Positions 18,081 to 26,794 of a stretch of 64,000 bases of DNA are shown here, piece by piece. The stretch spans positions 39,182-103,181 of the forward strand of contig NZ_MWLK01000034.1 of the NCBI RefSeq assembly GCF_002198715.1. Reading direction: 5' to 3'. How positions within the stretch are numbered: position 1 is the stretch's first letter; each line of letters opens with the position of its first letter. The stretch is from Rhodomicrobium sp. R_RK_3. GTDB lineage: Bacteria; Pseudomonadota; Alphaproteobacteria; Rhizobiales; Rhodomicrobiaceae. The notes below the pieces were generated by a model. The model did no database searches. It saw nothing but the letters and a program-made list of their open reading frames with translations, and was not told where the DNA came from. Made by a program: the position numbers and the translations under genes.

Positions 18081-19709
18081 ATGAATCAGAGCCCGATATT
18101 CGAGAATGTGAACCTGTTCGCGACCGACCGCGCGCTCGCCGAGGCCACCGAGCGCGAAGGCGCGGGCTGGGCCAGCGAGGAGCTTTCCGCGCTCGGACGG
18201 CTCGCCGGCAGCGCGCATGTGCTGGAGCTGGGCCGGCTTGCCAATGAGAATCCTCCGAAGCTGAAACTGATCGACCAGAAGGGGCGGCGGCTCGACAAGG
18301 TCGAGTTCCATCCGGCCTATCATGAATTGATGTCGATCTCCTTCGAGCACGGGCTGCATTGCGGCGAGTGGGCCGAACGGGCTGAGGGGCAGGAGCCGCG
18401 CCGGGGCGCCCATGTCGCGCGCGCGGCGCAGATGTTTTTGATGAACCAGGCCGAGTCCGGTCATCTCTGCCCGATCACCATGACCCACGCCGCCTTTGCC
18501 ACGCTCGGCTTCAACGAGGCGCTGCTCGCACGGCTGATGCCGAAAATGGTCAGCCGCGATTACGATCCGGCTTTTGCGCCGATCGGGGAAAAGACCTCGA
18601 TCACCATCGGCATGGGCATGACCGAGAAGCAGGGCGGCACCGATGTGCGCGCCAACATCACCGAGGCCGCGCCGCTCGGCGGCGGGCTCTATTCCATCAC
18701 CGGGCACAAATGGTTCATGTCCGCGCCGATGTGCGACGGCTTCCTCGTGCTGGCGCAGGCGGCGGCCGGCCTCTCCTGTTTCTTCATGCCGCGCTTCCGG
18801 GCCGACGGCAGCCACAACGCCATCCGCATCGAGCGGCTGAAGGACAAGCTCGGCAATCGCTCCAACGCTTCTTCCGAAGTGACGTTTCTCGGTGCCGAGG
18901 CAACGCTGGTCGGCGAGGAGGGGCGGGGCGTTCCGGCCATCATCGAGATGGTGACGCTGACCCGGCTCGATTGCGCCGTGTCCTCCGCCGGGCTGATGCG
19001 CTTCACCCTCGCCAACGCGCTGCGGCACGCCAAATACCGCACGGTGTTCCAGCGCAAGCTGATCGACCAGCCGCTGATGGCCAATGTGCTCGCCGATCTC
19101 GTCCTCGAATCGGAAGCCGCGACCGCGCTCGCCTTTCGCCTCGCCAGAAGCTTCGACCGCGCGGGCGATGACCCGCAGGAGGCCGCCTTCCGCCGCCTGA
19201 TGACGCCGGTCACCAAATATTGGATCTGCAAATCCGTGCCCGCCTTCGCCTATGAGGCGATGGAATGCCTGGGCGGCAATGGCTATGTCGAGGAGGGCCC
19301 GCTCGCCCGCGCCTATCGCGAAGCGCCGCTGAACGCCATCTGGGAAGGCTCGGGCAATGTGATGTGCCTGGACATCCTGCGCGTCATGCAGCGCGAGCCG
19401 GAAGCGGTCGAGGCCGTGCTGGCCTCCATCGAACCGGCGGCGCGGGACGATGCCCATCTGCGGGCGGCGCTGGACGGGCTGAAGGCTACGCTCGCGGCGG
19501 GGCCGATCCCCGAGGCCGATGCGCGCGCGCTGGCCGAGAGGCTGGCGCTGATCGTCGCCGCCTCGCTGCTGACGCGGCACGCACCCGCCGCCATCGCCGA
19601 GCCTTTCGCGGCGTCACGGCTCGCGGGCGGCTGGCGCAGCAGCTTTGGCGCCGGGCTGAAGGGGGCCGACCATCAGGCGATCCTTGCGCGCGCGGGCGAA
19701 GGGCTGTAG
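18081..19709 (+). CDS. aidB: Acyl-CoA dehydrogenase family protein, AidB type
   Basis: 542 residues from ATG 18081 (GAGG upstream). The sequence follows AidB, an FAD-containing isovaleryl-CoA dehydrogenase-like protein of the E. coli adaptive response to alkylation: LICPITMTHA-like region, GMGMTEKQGGTDVRANIT, GHKWFMSAPMCDGFLVLAQ, FFMPRF, and ERLKDKLGNRSNASSEVTF. The C-terminal helical domain contains AMECLGGNGYVEE and ILRVMQREPEA. Binding to DNA and dehydrogenase activity cannot be told from sequence. Divergent from pyrB; the CinA-domain gene follows after 9 bp, probably in the same transcript. Confidence 0.92.
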   Translation: MNQSPIFENVNLFATDRALAEATEREGAGWASEELSALGRLAGSAHVLELGRLANENPPKLKLIDQKGRRLDKVEFHPAYHELMSISFEHGLHCGEWAERAEGQEPRRGAHVARAAQMFLMNQAESGHLCPITMTHAAFATLGFNEALLARLMPKMVSRDYDPAFAPIGEKTSITIGMGMTEKQGGTDVRANITEAAPLGGGLYSITGHKWFMSAPMCDGFLVLAQAAAGLSCFFMPRFRADGSHNAIRIERLKDKLGNRSNASSEVTFLGAEATLVGEEGRGVPAIIEMVTLTRLDCAVSSAGLMRFTLANALRHAKYRTVFQRKLIDQPLMANVLADLVLESEAATALAFRLARSFDRAGDDPQEAAFRRLMTPVTKYWICKSVPAFAYEAMECLGGNGYVEEGPLARAYREAPLNAIWEGSGNVMCLDILRVMQREPEAVEAVLASIEPAARDDAHLRAALDGLKATLAAGPIPEADARALAERLALIVAASLLTRHAPAAIAEPFAASRLAGGWRSSFGAGLKGADHQAILARAGEGL

Positions 19710-19718
19710 CCAGTCGCC

Positions 19719-20507
19719 ATGACCGAGACCCCCGAAACGACCGCTACGCAGCCCGAAATCGTCACCGCCGCCATCCTGGTCATCGGCGACGAAATCCTGT
19801 CGGGCCGGACCAAGGATAAGAATATCGGCACCATCGCCGACCATCTGACCGCCATCGGCATCCGCCTGCGCGAGGTGCGCGTGGTCGCCGACGAGGAGGC
19901 CGACATCATCGCCGCGCTCGACGCGCTGCGCGGGCGGTACGACTACGTCTTCACCACCGGCGGCATCGGGCCGACGCATGACGACATCACCGCCGATGCG
20001 GTTGCGAAAGCCTTCGGCGTCAGCATCGACGTCGATCCGCGCGCCCGGGCGATGCTGCGCGAGCGCTTGAGCGAAGCCGATCTCACGCCGGCCCGCCTGC
20101 GCATGGCGCGTATTCCCGCCGGGGCCGAATTGGTCGACAACCCGGTTTCGCGCGCGCCGGGCTTTTTCATCGGCAATGTGATCGTGATGGCGGGCGTGCC
20201 GCGCATCATGGAGGCGATGCTGGCGAGCGTCACGCCGCGTTTGCGAACGGGCGCAAAACTGCTTTCGCTCAGCCTGCATGTGGATGCGCCCGAGGGCACT
20301 ATCGCCCCGCATCTGTCGGCGGCGCAGGATGACAATCGCGACGTGCAGATGGGCAGCTACCCCTATTTCGAGAATGGCCGCCCCGCTGTCTATCTGGTCC
20401 TGCGCGCGACCGACCCGGCCCGCCTGGAGCAAGCCGCTCAGGCGCTGGAGGCGCGGCTCACCGGCGGCGGGCTTCCGCATGAGCGGCGCGCGCCGGACGC
20501 CACGTAG
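19719..20507 (+). CDS. CinA-like MoaB/Mog-domain protein (competence/damage-inducible type)
   Basis: 262 residues made of a single MoaB/Mog molybdopterin-binding-like domain: ILVIGDEILSGRTKDKN near the start, TTGGIGPTHDDITADAVA around residue 85 and IVMAGVPRIMEAML around residue 150. The C-terminal PncC (NMN amidohydrolase) domain of full CinA is absent, the usual state in Alphaproteobacteria, so this half would be the ADP-ribose pyrophosphatase-like COG1058 part. It lies directly after aidB on the same strand and is convergent with the SDR gene across a GGCCGG-AAT-CCGGCC hairpin. Confidence 0.88.
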   Translation: MTETPETTATQPEIVTAAILVIGDEILSGRTKDKNIGTIADHLTAIGIRLREVRVVADEEADIIAALDALRGRYDYVFTTGGIGPTHDDITADAVAKAFGVSIDVDPRARAMLRERLSEADLTPARLRMARIPAGAELVDNPVSRAPGFFIGNVIVMAGVPRIMEAMLASVTPRLRTGAKLLSLSLHVDAPEGTIAPHLSAAQDDNRDVQMGSYPYFENGRPAVYLVLRATDPARLEQAAQALEARLTGGGLPHERRAPDAT

Positions 20508-20536
20508 AGGCCGGAATCCGGCCCGACGCGAAACGG

Positions 20537-21460
20537 TTACGAACGCACCGCGTAGGGCGCCAGGGCGCGCCGGAGGATGTCGCTGGGCTGGTCATGGGCG
20601 AAGGTGAAGCCTTGCTCCAGCGCACGCACCGGGCGGATGTCGTAGCTGAGCAGGAAATAATCGGCGCTGCCCCCCAGAAGCGGACGGGCGAGCCATTCCG
20701 GGATCGTCCCGCGGATGGGCTTGCGCAACACCCCGGCGATGGTCTCGGCCACCTCGCGGAAGCGGGGCAGGTTCGGCGAGACGCAATTGATGATGCCCTC
20801 GCCCGCGCCGCCCTCTGCCGCCCAGCGCATCATGCGGACCGCATCGTCGAGATCGACGAGGGGGACGATCTGCTCGCCGTCGCCGACGATCAGGCCGCCG
20901 ACCCGGCCGAACAGGCGCACCAGGCGCTTGGGATAGCCGTCCGGGGCGCAGACCATGCCGAAGCGGATCACGCTGACCTTGGTCTCGCCGCCCGACGCCG
21001 CCAGCGCCGCATTTTCCCAGGCCCTGAGCGTCGAGCGGATGAAGGAGCGCGCTTGGCCGTCGATCTTGCTGGCCTCGGTATAGGTTTCGCCGCGCTTGCC
21101 GGGATAGATGCCGAAGGAGGAGGCCGAGATCAGCCGCGCCGCCCGGCCGCTCATGGCGCGGCCGATCATCTGGGCGGCGGTGACGCGCGAGGTGATGATC
21201 CGCGACTTCTTCCGCTTGGTCCAGCGGCCGCCGACCGGCTCGCCCATCAGGTGGAACACGGCGTCGACGCCATCCAGCGCGCGTTCGGGGAACTCGCCCT
21301 CGGCCGGGTCCCAGGTGAAGATCCTGGCCCGGTCGCCATAAAGCGCCCGCAACGTCCTGGCGTCGCGGCCGATCACATGCACGACGGCGCCGTCCGAGAG
21401 ATAGCTTTTCGCGACGGCGCGGCCCAAAAACCCCGACGCGCCCGTAACCAAAACCACCAT
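20537..21460 (-). CDS. TIGR01777 family epimerase-like SDR protein
   Basis: 307 residues from ATG 21460; the 61 codons upstream in frame do not resemble the family and were excluded. The N-terminal VTGASGFLGRAVA is the NAD(P)-binding motif, FHLMGEPVGGRWTKRKK around residue 80 is the hallmark of the TIGR01777 (YfcH-like) group, and SASSFGIYPGKRGE carries the modified active-site serine/tyrosine region. The C-terminal DUF1731-like part has KPIRGTIPEWLARPLLG. The substrate is unknown. Confidence 0.9.
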   Translation of the reverse strand: MVVLVTGASGFLGRAVAKSYLSDGAVVHVIGRDARTLRALYGDRARIFTWDPAEGEFPERALDGVDAVFHLMGEPVGGRWTKRKKSRIITSRVTAAQMIGRAMSGRAARLISASSFGIYPGKRGETYTEASKIDGQARSFIRSTLRAWENAALAASGGETKVSVIRFGMVCAPDGYPKRLVRLFGRVGGLIVGDGEQIVPLVDLDDAVRMMRWAAEGGAGEGIINCVSPNLPRFREVAETIAGVLRKPIRGTIPEWLARPLLGGSADYFLLSYDIRPVRALEQGFTFAHDQPSDILRRALAPYAVRS

Positions 21461-21693
21461 GAACGTCTCGCATCCCTCTGTTACGCAGCTCTCGGCGCCT
21501 ATCGGACCGGGAGCCCGCGAAACTAATCGCCTTGCGGAATTTTCTAAACCGAATTCCGTTATTTTCCCGGCAATAAGCGTGCTGCGTTCAGATCGGGAGA
21601 ATGCGTACGCGGCGGAGGGTCGCTCCGCCGTGCTTTTGGTCACAAAACGCTTCGGGCGGGATATCTCTCCCGCTCGTGCTCATCCGCTCTGTT

Positions 21694-22569
21694 TCAGCGG
21701 AAGCGCGTCATGTCGAAATTGGTGTAGCAATCGCGGCTTGGCAGGTTGGATTTGCCGCTGATCGCATCGGCGAAGGCTTCGCTCAGATTGACGCCCTCCT
21801 GCTGCGAATGGATGCCGACGATGATCACCGGCCGCTGCCAGCTCGTGTCGGCGGTCTCGTTCGCCGCCTGGCAGCCGCCGCGGAACTGGCCGAGATTGAG
21901 CGTCCAGATCGGCGTGTCCGCGCCGACCGAGGTGCTCAGCCAGCCGGCCGCCGAGGCCGCGCGCTGACGGGCGCGCTCGGTCTCCTCCTCGACCTGCCCC
22001 TCCTGAGAGGCCAGCCCGACCGCGATCAGCGCCGCCGAGCGCGACAATCCTTCGCGAAGCTCGGGCGTGAAGATGCGCGCGGGGGCCTCGCTCGCCGGGA
22101 TGGCCTCGTCGGCCTGGGCAAGGTCGGTGGCGCTCTTGCGCGCCCAGGTCAGGTCCTTCGGCAGCACGGCGACGTCGAACGAGGCCCGGCGCTGCGCCAA
22201 ATCCTTGCCCTCGATCGGGAAGATCACCGAGGAGCCCCAGCGCTGCGTCGTCACCGCGACCGGCTCGGCCGGCATCGCCGCGACGGGCTGCTCGACCTTC
22301 TCCACCTGCTTCGGCGGCAGCCAGCGATCCCTGAGCTCGGGATTGCTCAGCACCACCGCCCCACCGACCGCGACCGCCGCGACGCCGGTCGTGGCGACCG
22401 TCGCGACCGTGTGGGCCTTGAAGAAGCCCATGATCCAGTTGAACCAGTCATAGCGGCCGCTCCAGGTGTCGTAACGGTCGTACCAGCGATAGAGCCAGCC
22501 GAAAATGCCGCGATCTTCGTCGTCTTTCTTCTTCGCCTCGGCCGCAATCTGATTGTCGTCCGTGCTCAT
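21694..22569 (-). CDS. Hypothetical single-pass membrane protein
   Basis: 291 residues that I do not recognise. An acidic/basic N-terminus (AAEAKKKDDEDRG) precedes an aromatic segment (LYRWYDRYDTWSGRYDWFNW) and one predicted transmembrane helix at about residues 54-74 (VATVATTGVAAVAVGGAVVL); the remaining 215 residues would be periplasmic. These contain a repeated ELREGLSRSAALIAVGLASQ-type helix region and two cysteines near the C-terminus (GGCQAA, RDCYTN) that could form a disulfide. ATG start. It stands alone between the SDR and AraC genes. Confidence 0.75.
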   Translation of the reverse strand: MSTDDNQIAAEAKKKDDEDRGIFGWLYRWYDRYDTWSGRYDWFNWIMGFFKAHTVATVATTGVAAVAVGGAVVLSNPELRDRWLPPKQVEKVEQPVAAMPAEPVAVTTQRWGSSVIFPIEGKDLAQRRASFDVAVLPKDLTWARKSATDLAQADEAIPASEAPARIFTPELREGLSRSAALIAVGLASQEGQVEEETERARQRAASAAGWLSTSVGADTPIWTLNLGQFRGGCQAANETADTSWQRPVIIVGIHSQQEGVNLSEAFADAISGKSNLPSRDCYTNFDMTRFR

Positions 22570-22648
22570 GATCCGCCCCCAATGATTTGCCGATAACCCC
22601 CATGCAACGAGTGAATTATCAGGCCCAAGGGCAGGCGAACAACCGTTT

Positions 22649-23479
22649 TTATGTCACCAGCCGGGGAGCGGCGGCGGCGCGATAGGCGGCCGGCGTGACG
22701 CCGATCAGACGCTTGAACACCGTCGTCATGTGCGGCTGGCTGCTGAATCCGGTCAGGTGCGCGATTTCGCCAGCGCTGTCGCGCGTTTGGCGGAGCAGGC
22801 GGCGCGCCTCGGCGACGCGGCGGCTCATCAGCAGATGATGCGGCGTCTGGCCGGTGGCGGCCTTGAAGGCGCGCAGGAAGAATCCGGTGGACAGATCGCA
22901 GGCCGCGGCCATTTCGGCAATGCCGAGGGGGCGGGAAAATTCGGCGTCGATCAGCGCTTCGATTCGGGCGATGCGGCGCGGCGTCATCGAGCGGGCCGGC
23001 GGGGGCCGCCGCCAGCCCGGCGCGCCCGCTTCGGCGAGTTCCCCGGCGAAGGTGGCGACCGCGGTTCCGATGGCGGCGGGATCGGCGACGCCGCCGAGCA
23101 GAGAACGGCGCAATGCGTGGGCCGCCGCGATGCCATCTTCAGCCACGCGGCCGGAGAAGCGCTCGGCGGGCAGTTTCTGGTCTTCGCCGGCCAGCATGTC
23201 AACAAGCCGGGCGGCGGGTCCGGTCAGCGTCAGATATTCGCCGCCCTCGCGGGCCTCGGAATAGATCGAGCAGCCGGCAGGCGTGAACGCCATGCCGTTG
23301 GCGACGGCTTGAAATGGGCGCACGCGATCGGAGGCGAAGGCGTGCTGGCCACTCTGGCTCTCGAAGGCAAAGCCCGCGACCGGCATATCCGGCGTGTATC
23401 GCGCACAATAAGCGCCGCGCGGCCAGAGCCGCAGCGTCAGGCCGTTGACCGAAAGCGCGCGTGATGGGCAGGCGTCCAT
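22649..23479 (-). CDS. AraC family transcriptional regulator
   Basis: 276 residues. The C-terminal 100 residues form the double helix-turn-helix of the AraC family: LGIAEMAAACDLSTGFFLRA, then GQTPHHLLMSRRVAEARRLL and AHLTGFSSQPHMTTVFKRLIG. The N-terminal effector part has no clear cupin motif. I prefer ATG 23479 over the in-frame GTG one codon earlier. It is divergent from the PLP dehydratase gene (135-bp spacer), so local control of that gene is plausible but inferred. Confidence 0.9.
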   Translation of the reverse strand: MDACPSRALSVNGLTLRLWPRGAYCARYTPDMPVAGFAFESQSGQHAFASDRVRPFQAVANGMAFTPAGCSIYSEAREGGEYLTLTGPAARLVDMLAGEDQKLPAERFSGRVAEDGIAAAHALRRSLLGGVADPAAIGTAVATFAGELAEAGAPGWRRPPPARSMTPRRIARIEALIDAEFSRPLGIAEMAAACDLSTGFFLRAFKAATGQTPHHLLMSRRVAEARRLLRQTRDSAGEIAHLTGFSSQPHMTTVFKRLIGVTPAAYRAAAAPRLVT

Positions 23480-23613
23480 CACGCAAAATTACCCCGGCCG
23501 CGCGGCCTTCGCAAATGTCGTGGCGGCGCGGCGTGGCAATAGGTCAATTTCGTGAAAGGGTGGATGGCACGGCTTGCGGCATGATAGGCGGGCACTCAAG
23601 GAGATCGACGCAA

Positions 23614-24588
23614 ATGCCCCTGTTCAGCCTCGACGATTTGCATGCCGCCGCCCGCCGGATCGCGCCGCTGGTGCCGCCGACGCCGCAATATGCCTGGCCG
23701 CTGCTGGCCGAGCGCACCGGCTGCGAGGTCTGGCTGAAGCACGAAAACCATACCCCGGCGGGCGCCTTCAAAATTCGCGGCGGCATCATCTATCTCGACC
23801 GGCTGCTGGACACCTCGCCCGGCCTGAAGGGCGTCGTCACGGCGACGCGCGGCAATCACGGCCAGTCGATCGCGCTGGCGGCCTCGCGGCTCGGCCTTGC
23901 CTCGGTGATCGTGGTGCCGGAGGGCAATTCGGAGGAGAAGAACACCGCGATGCGCGCTTTCGGCGCCGAACTCCATATTGCGGGCCGCGATTTCGACGAG
24001 AGCCGCGTTCACGCTGCCCGGATCGCGGCGGAGCGCGGCTTCGCCATGGTGCCCTCCTTCCACGCCGATCTGGTGAAGGGCGTCGCGACCTATGCGCTGG
24101 AGCTGTTCACCGCGCAGCCGGAGCTGGATGCTGTTTATGTGCCCATCGGCATGGGATCGGGCATTTGCGGGTTGATCGCCGCGCGCGACCTGCTCGGGCT
24201 GAAGACGCAGATCATCGGCGTGGTGGCGGAGGCCGCGCCCGCCCTGGCCGACAGTTTCGAGGCGGGGCGGCCCATGCCCGCCAAGAGCGCCGCGACCTTC
24301 GCCGACGGCATGGCCTGCCGCGATCCCGATGCGGATGCCTTCGCCATCATCTGCGAGGGCGCGGCGCGCGTCGTCCGTGTCAGCGAGGACGAGATCGCAG
24401 CGGCGATCCGCGCGCTTTTCGCCGACACGCACAATACGGCCGAAGGGGCAGGAGCCGCGGCATTGGCGGCGCTGCTGAAGGATGGCGCCGCGATGCGCGG
24501 CCGACGCGTCGGCCTGATCCTCAGCGGCGGCAATATCGATACGGATCGGCTGGCCACGGTTTTAGGAGGCGGAACGCCGAAGCCTTAG
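23614..24588 (+). CDS. Threonine/serine dehydratase-like PLP enzyme (fold type II)
   Basis: 324 residues from ATG 23614, which has a strong AAGGAG ribosome-binding site 10 nt upstream. The PLP lysine lies in HTPAGAFKIRGG, the substrate loop in TATRGNHGQSIALAA, and the phosphate-binding loop in IGMGSGICG. The family eliminates water from threonine, serine or related hydroxy amino acids; hydroxyaspartate dehydratases, serine racemases and EutB-type enzymes look alike, so the substrate is open. No regulatory ACT domain is present, which points to a catabolic enzyme. Confidence 0.87.
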   Translation: MPLFSLDDLHAAARRIAPLVPPTPQYAWPLLAERTGCEVWLKHENHTPAGAFKIRGGIIYLDRLLDTSPGLKGVVTATRGNHGQSIALAASRLGLASVIVVPEGNSEEKNTAMRAFGAELHIAGRDFDESRVHAARIAAERGFAMVPSFHADLVKGVATYALELFTAQPELDAVYVPIGMGSGICGLIAARDLLGLKTQIIGVVAEAAPALADSFEAGRPMPAKSAATFADGMACRDPDADAFAIICEGAARVVRVSEDEIAAAIRALFADTHNTAEGAGAAALAALLKDGAAMRGRRVGLILSGGNIDTDRLATVLGGGTPKP

Positions 24589-24629
24589 GGCGGTGAAGCA
24601 TTGAATGGCGGCAGCCGACACACCCACTC

Positions 24630-24740
24630 TTGTCATTCGAGCGAAAGCGGGAATCCAGTACGCCGCAGCGTTCGCTCTAACACTCTGCCGAACGGTTAGG
24701 TTTGCCATTTACTGGATTCCCGCTTTCGCGGGAATGACAA
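24630..24740. repeat. 111-bp inverted-repeat element, copy 2 (family 1)
   Basis: The left end TTGTCATTC..GCGAAAGCGGGAATCCAGTA and right end TACTGGATTCCCGCTTTCGC..GAATGACAA are complementary at 29 of 31 positions. The inner left edge CGCCGCAGCG is the reverse complement of the CTGCGGCG found at the inner right edge of copies 1 and 4, so this copy is in the opposite orientation. It fills the spacer between the dehydratase gene and the metalloprotease-like gene. Confidence 0.92.
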
Positions 24741-24766
24741 TCATTGGGGGTTTTAGACTACTCCCC

Positions 24767-25318
24767 CTACCGCTCCGGCCCGCCGCCTCCAGCGGCGCAG
24801 TCGCGGATCAGCGTGGCGCGCATGTCGCCGGCCGGGTAGCCGCCGGCGCCGGTCGGCATGGCGCCGAAGGACTGCATCCGGCGCACCGCCTCGCGGATCG
24901 CGTTGCGCCGGTTGGCGCGCGCCAGTGCGACCCCCGCGCAGCAATCCGCGTCCAGCTCGACGCTGCGGTTGACGAAAGACATATCCAGCAATGCCTGCTC
25001 GCGCCGCTTCTGGCGGAGCCGCTGCAGATGGCCGCGCGTGTGATGGCAGCATTCATGCGCCATCAGGAAATCGCGATAGGCAAGATCGCCCGCCGCATTT
25101 TCCGGATTGATGTAGATGACCGGGCGCCCGTTCGCGTCGATCCTCGCCTGAGCCTGGGTGAGAATATCGCGGCGGACAAAGGTCGCCACGCTGCAAAACG
25201 GGTTGTGCAGGCGCGGCCCATGCGCATCGGCCTCGTCGGCCCGCGAGGCGCCGCCCGCCGACAGCGAGAGGATGAAAATCGCCGGCATCAACAGCCGGAC
25301 CAAACCGCGACATTCCAT
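24767..25318 (-). CDS. Secreted minigluzincin-like metalloprotease-fold protein
   Basis: 183 residues with an N-terminal signal peptide (hydrophobic LLMPAIFILSLSAGGASRA). I do not recognise a named family, but the zinc-protease pattern is clear: HECCH at residues 88-92 fits HExxH, and ELDADCCAG at 121-129 supplies the third ligand of a gluzincin (ExxAD-like). Both motifs carry paired cysteines, giving CC in each, so the two helices could be disulfide-linked or bind a second metal. Activity is inferred only. Convergent with the upstream element and divergent from the LysR gene. Confidence 0.72.
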   Translation of the reverse strand: MECRGLVRLLMPAIFILSLSAGGASRADEADAHGPRLHNPFCSVATFVRRDILTQAQARIDANGRPVIYINPENAAGDLAYRDFLMAHECCHHTRGHLQRLRQKRREQALLDMSFVNRSVELDADCCAGVALARANRRNAIREAVRRMQSFGAMPTGAGGYPAGDMRATLIRDCAAGGGGPER

Positions 25319-25512
25319 AAGACCATATCATGGCACGGACCGGGCGAGGCGAACAGCGCCGGGGCTTTACGGGCCTCTTGCGGAATTTTCCTAGGCCTAC
25401 GGGCAAGTCCATCTGGACCTTGTGGCCGCAAACGGCTCATACTGTGGAGAATTCGGCAGGCTCAAAAAATAATGAAGCACAAGCCGGCCACTGGATCTGG
25501 GAGGATCTCGTA

Positions 25513-26433
25513 ATGGACGTCCACGGAATGCGGGTGTTCGCCCGCGTCGCAGCCCTCAGCAACATCTCCGCTGCCGCCTGCGAATTGGAAATGACCCCCG
25601 GTAATGTCAGCAAGCGCTTGCAGACGCTGGAAAACTCGCTCGGGGTCCGGCTGTTCGATCGCAATACGCGCATGATCCGCATCACCGAGGAGGGCGAGAT
25701 GCTGCTCCGGTCGGTGACGCGCATTCTGGCCGAGATCGACGAAGTGCGCGAGACCTTGGCGGAGTCGGCCACCCATCCGCGCGGCACGCTGCGGGTCACG
25801 GCGCCGGCCGCGCTCGGGCGGCAAATCCGGCCCGGCATCTGCGAATTTCAGCAAAAACACCCAAATGTGACCATCGACCTCAACCTGACCGACCGCATCC
25901 TCGACATTCTGGAGGAAGGCTACGACGTCGCCATCCGCACCGGCCCGCTGCCCGACAGCCAACTCATCGCCAAGCGCCTCGCGCCGGACAAATATTACAT
26001 CCTCGCCTCGCCGAAATATGTCGCCAAGAATGGCGGGCCGAAAGTGCCCAACGACCTCAACGGACATAATTGCCTGGTGCAGGGCGAGAATTCGGTCTGG
26101 CGTTTCTCGAACGGCAATTCCGAATTCGCGGTGCGGGTCAGCGGCAACCTGTCGAGCAACAGCACGGAAATGCTGATCGACGCCGCTCTCTACGGCCTCG
26201 GCCTCGTGCGCATTTCCAGCATGAAGACGCACGACGTCATCCAGAGCGGACAGCTCGTGCGGGTGCTGGAGGATTATGACGTGGCGGGCGATACCGCGAT
26301 CTGGGCGCTGTTCCCATCCTCGCGGCACATCTCGCCCAAGGTCAGGACCTTCCTCGACTTCTTCGCCGATCGCTTCCGGCGTCACCAGAATGACAGCGCC
26401 GACGCGACCATGTGGCTGAAGGCGGCCGAGTGA
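25513..26433 (+). CDS. LysR family transcriptional regulator
   Basis: 306 residues from ATG 25513 (GGGAGGA 8 nt upstream). The N-terminal winged helix-turn-helix (FARVAALSNISAAACELEM, SKRLQTLENSLGVRLFDRN) is typical; the effector domain continues with RGTLRVTAPAALGRQ and DVAIRTGPLPDSQLIAKRL, as in the CrgA/DsdC-like subgroup that commonly regulates oxidoreductase genes. It lies 147 bp before pqqA on the same strand; a link to PQQ is possible but unproven, because pqqA has its own promoter-like sequence and terminator. Confidence 0.93.
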   Translation: MDVHGMRVFARVAALSNISAAACELEMTPGNVSKRLQTLENSLGVRLFDRNTRMIRITEEGEMLLRSVTRILAEIDEVRETLAESATHPRGTLRVTAPAALGRQIRPGICEFQQKHPNVTIDLNLTDRILDILEEGYDVAIRTGPLPDSQLIAKRLAPDKYYILASPKYVAKNGGPKVPNDLNGHNCLVQGENSVWRFSNGNSEFAVRVSGNLSSNSTEMLIDAALYGLGLVRISSMKTHDVIQSGQLVRVLEDYDVAGDTAIWALFPSSRHISPKVRTFLDFFADRFRRHQNDSADATMWLKAAE

Positions 26434-26496
26434 GCAGTGATCCGTTCCGGTTTGGCACGGGTTCATTGACACAAAACTGGAACGAAACGTGGCCAA

Positions 26497-26524
26497 TTGA
26501 CTTTCGCCGCGCCGAACCTAGATC
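26497..26524 (+). promoter_or_regulatory. Candidate sigma-70-type promoter of pqqA
   Basis: TTGACT at 26497-26502 and TAGATC at 26519-26524, 16 bp apart, 57 bp before the pqqA start. A short hairpin (GCGGAC/GTCCGC, 26539-26558) lies in the predicted leader. Confidence 0.45.
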
Positions 26525-26580
26525 TAGGATGTGAAATGGCGGACCGTAAGCAGTCCGCATGGCAAATTGGAGATGCGCCA

Positions 26581-26673
26581 ATGCAGAAGAAATCCTGGCA
26601 GAAGCCGCAGGTCACTTCGACGGAAACCAGCCTTGAAGTCACCGCCTATCTGCCGGCTCAGCTCAGCCGCTAA
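26581..26673 (+). CDS. pqqA: Orphan PQQ precursor peptide PqqA
   Basis: A 30-residue peptide whose C-terminal part reads LEVTAYLPAQLSR. PqqA is the ribosomal substrate from which pyrroloquinoline quinone is made: PqqE cross-links a glutamate and a tyrosine spaced ExxxY, here Glu19 and Tyr23. The LEVTxY core is the same as in the Klebsiella peptide, and the N-terminal KKSWQKPQV resembles the usual xWxKP start. GGAG precedes the ATG at a good distance, and a U-run terminator follows. No pqqB, C, D or E is present within the window, so the maturation enzymes must be encoded elsewhere. Confidence 0.88.
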   Translation: MQKKSWQKPQVTSTETSLEVTAYLPAQLSR

Positions 26674-26737
26674 ATTCTAGGCGGCGGCGCGCCCCTGTCG
26701 AATGGGAAGGCGCGCCCGGCTTCATATCCTGCATGGG

Positions 26738-26773
26738 CCCTGCGTCCGGCAACCTGCCGACGCGGGGTTTTTT
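26738..26773 (+). terminator. Rho-independent terminator after pqqA
   Basis: CCCTGCGT-C-CGGC pairs with GCCG-ACGC-GGGG (one bulged C), followed by six T residues (26768-26773). A second palindrome, GGCGCGCC repeated at 26686 and 26709, forms an additional hairpin between the pqqA stop codon and this terminator. Confidence 0.85.
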
Positions 26774-26794
26774 GTGCCTGGCAGGGCAGGGGTG

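Noticed and set aside
18048-19580. 510-codon minus-strand frame opposite the AidB-type gene
   Set aside because: Compositionally biased shadow frame; the plus strand encodes a complete acyl-CoA dehydrogenase family protein.
26453-26472. TGGCACG upstream of pqqA as a sigma-54 promoter
   Set aside because: The -12 half reads TTGAC rather than TTGCW and the spacing is wrong; a sigma-70-like site closer to the gene fits better.
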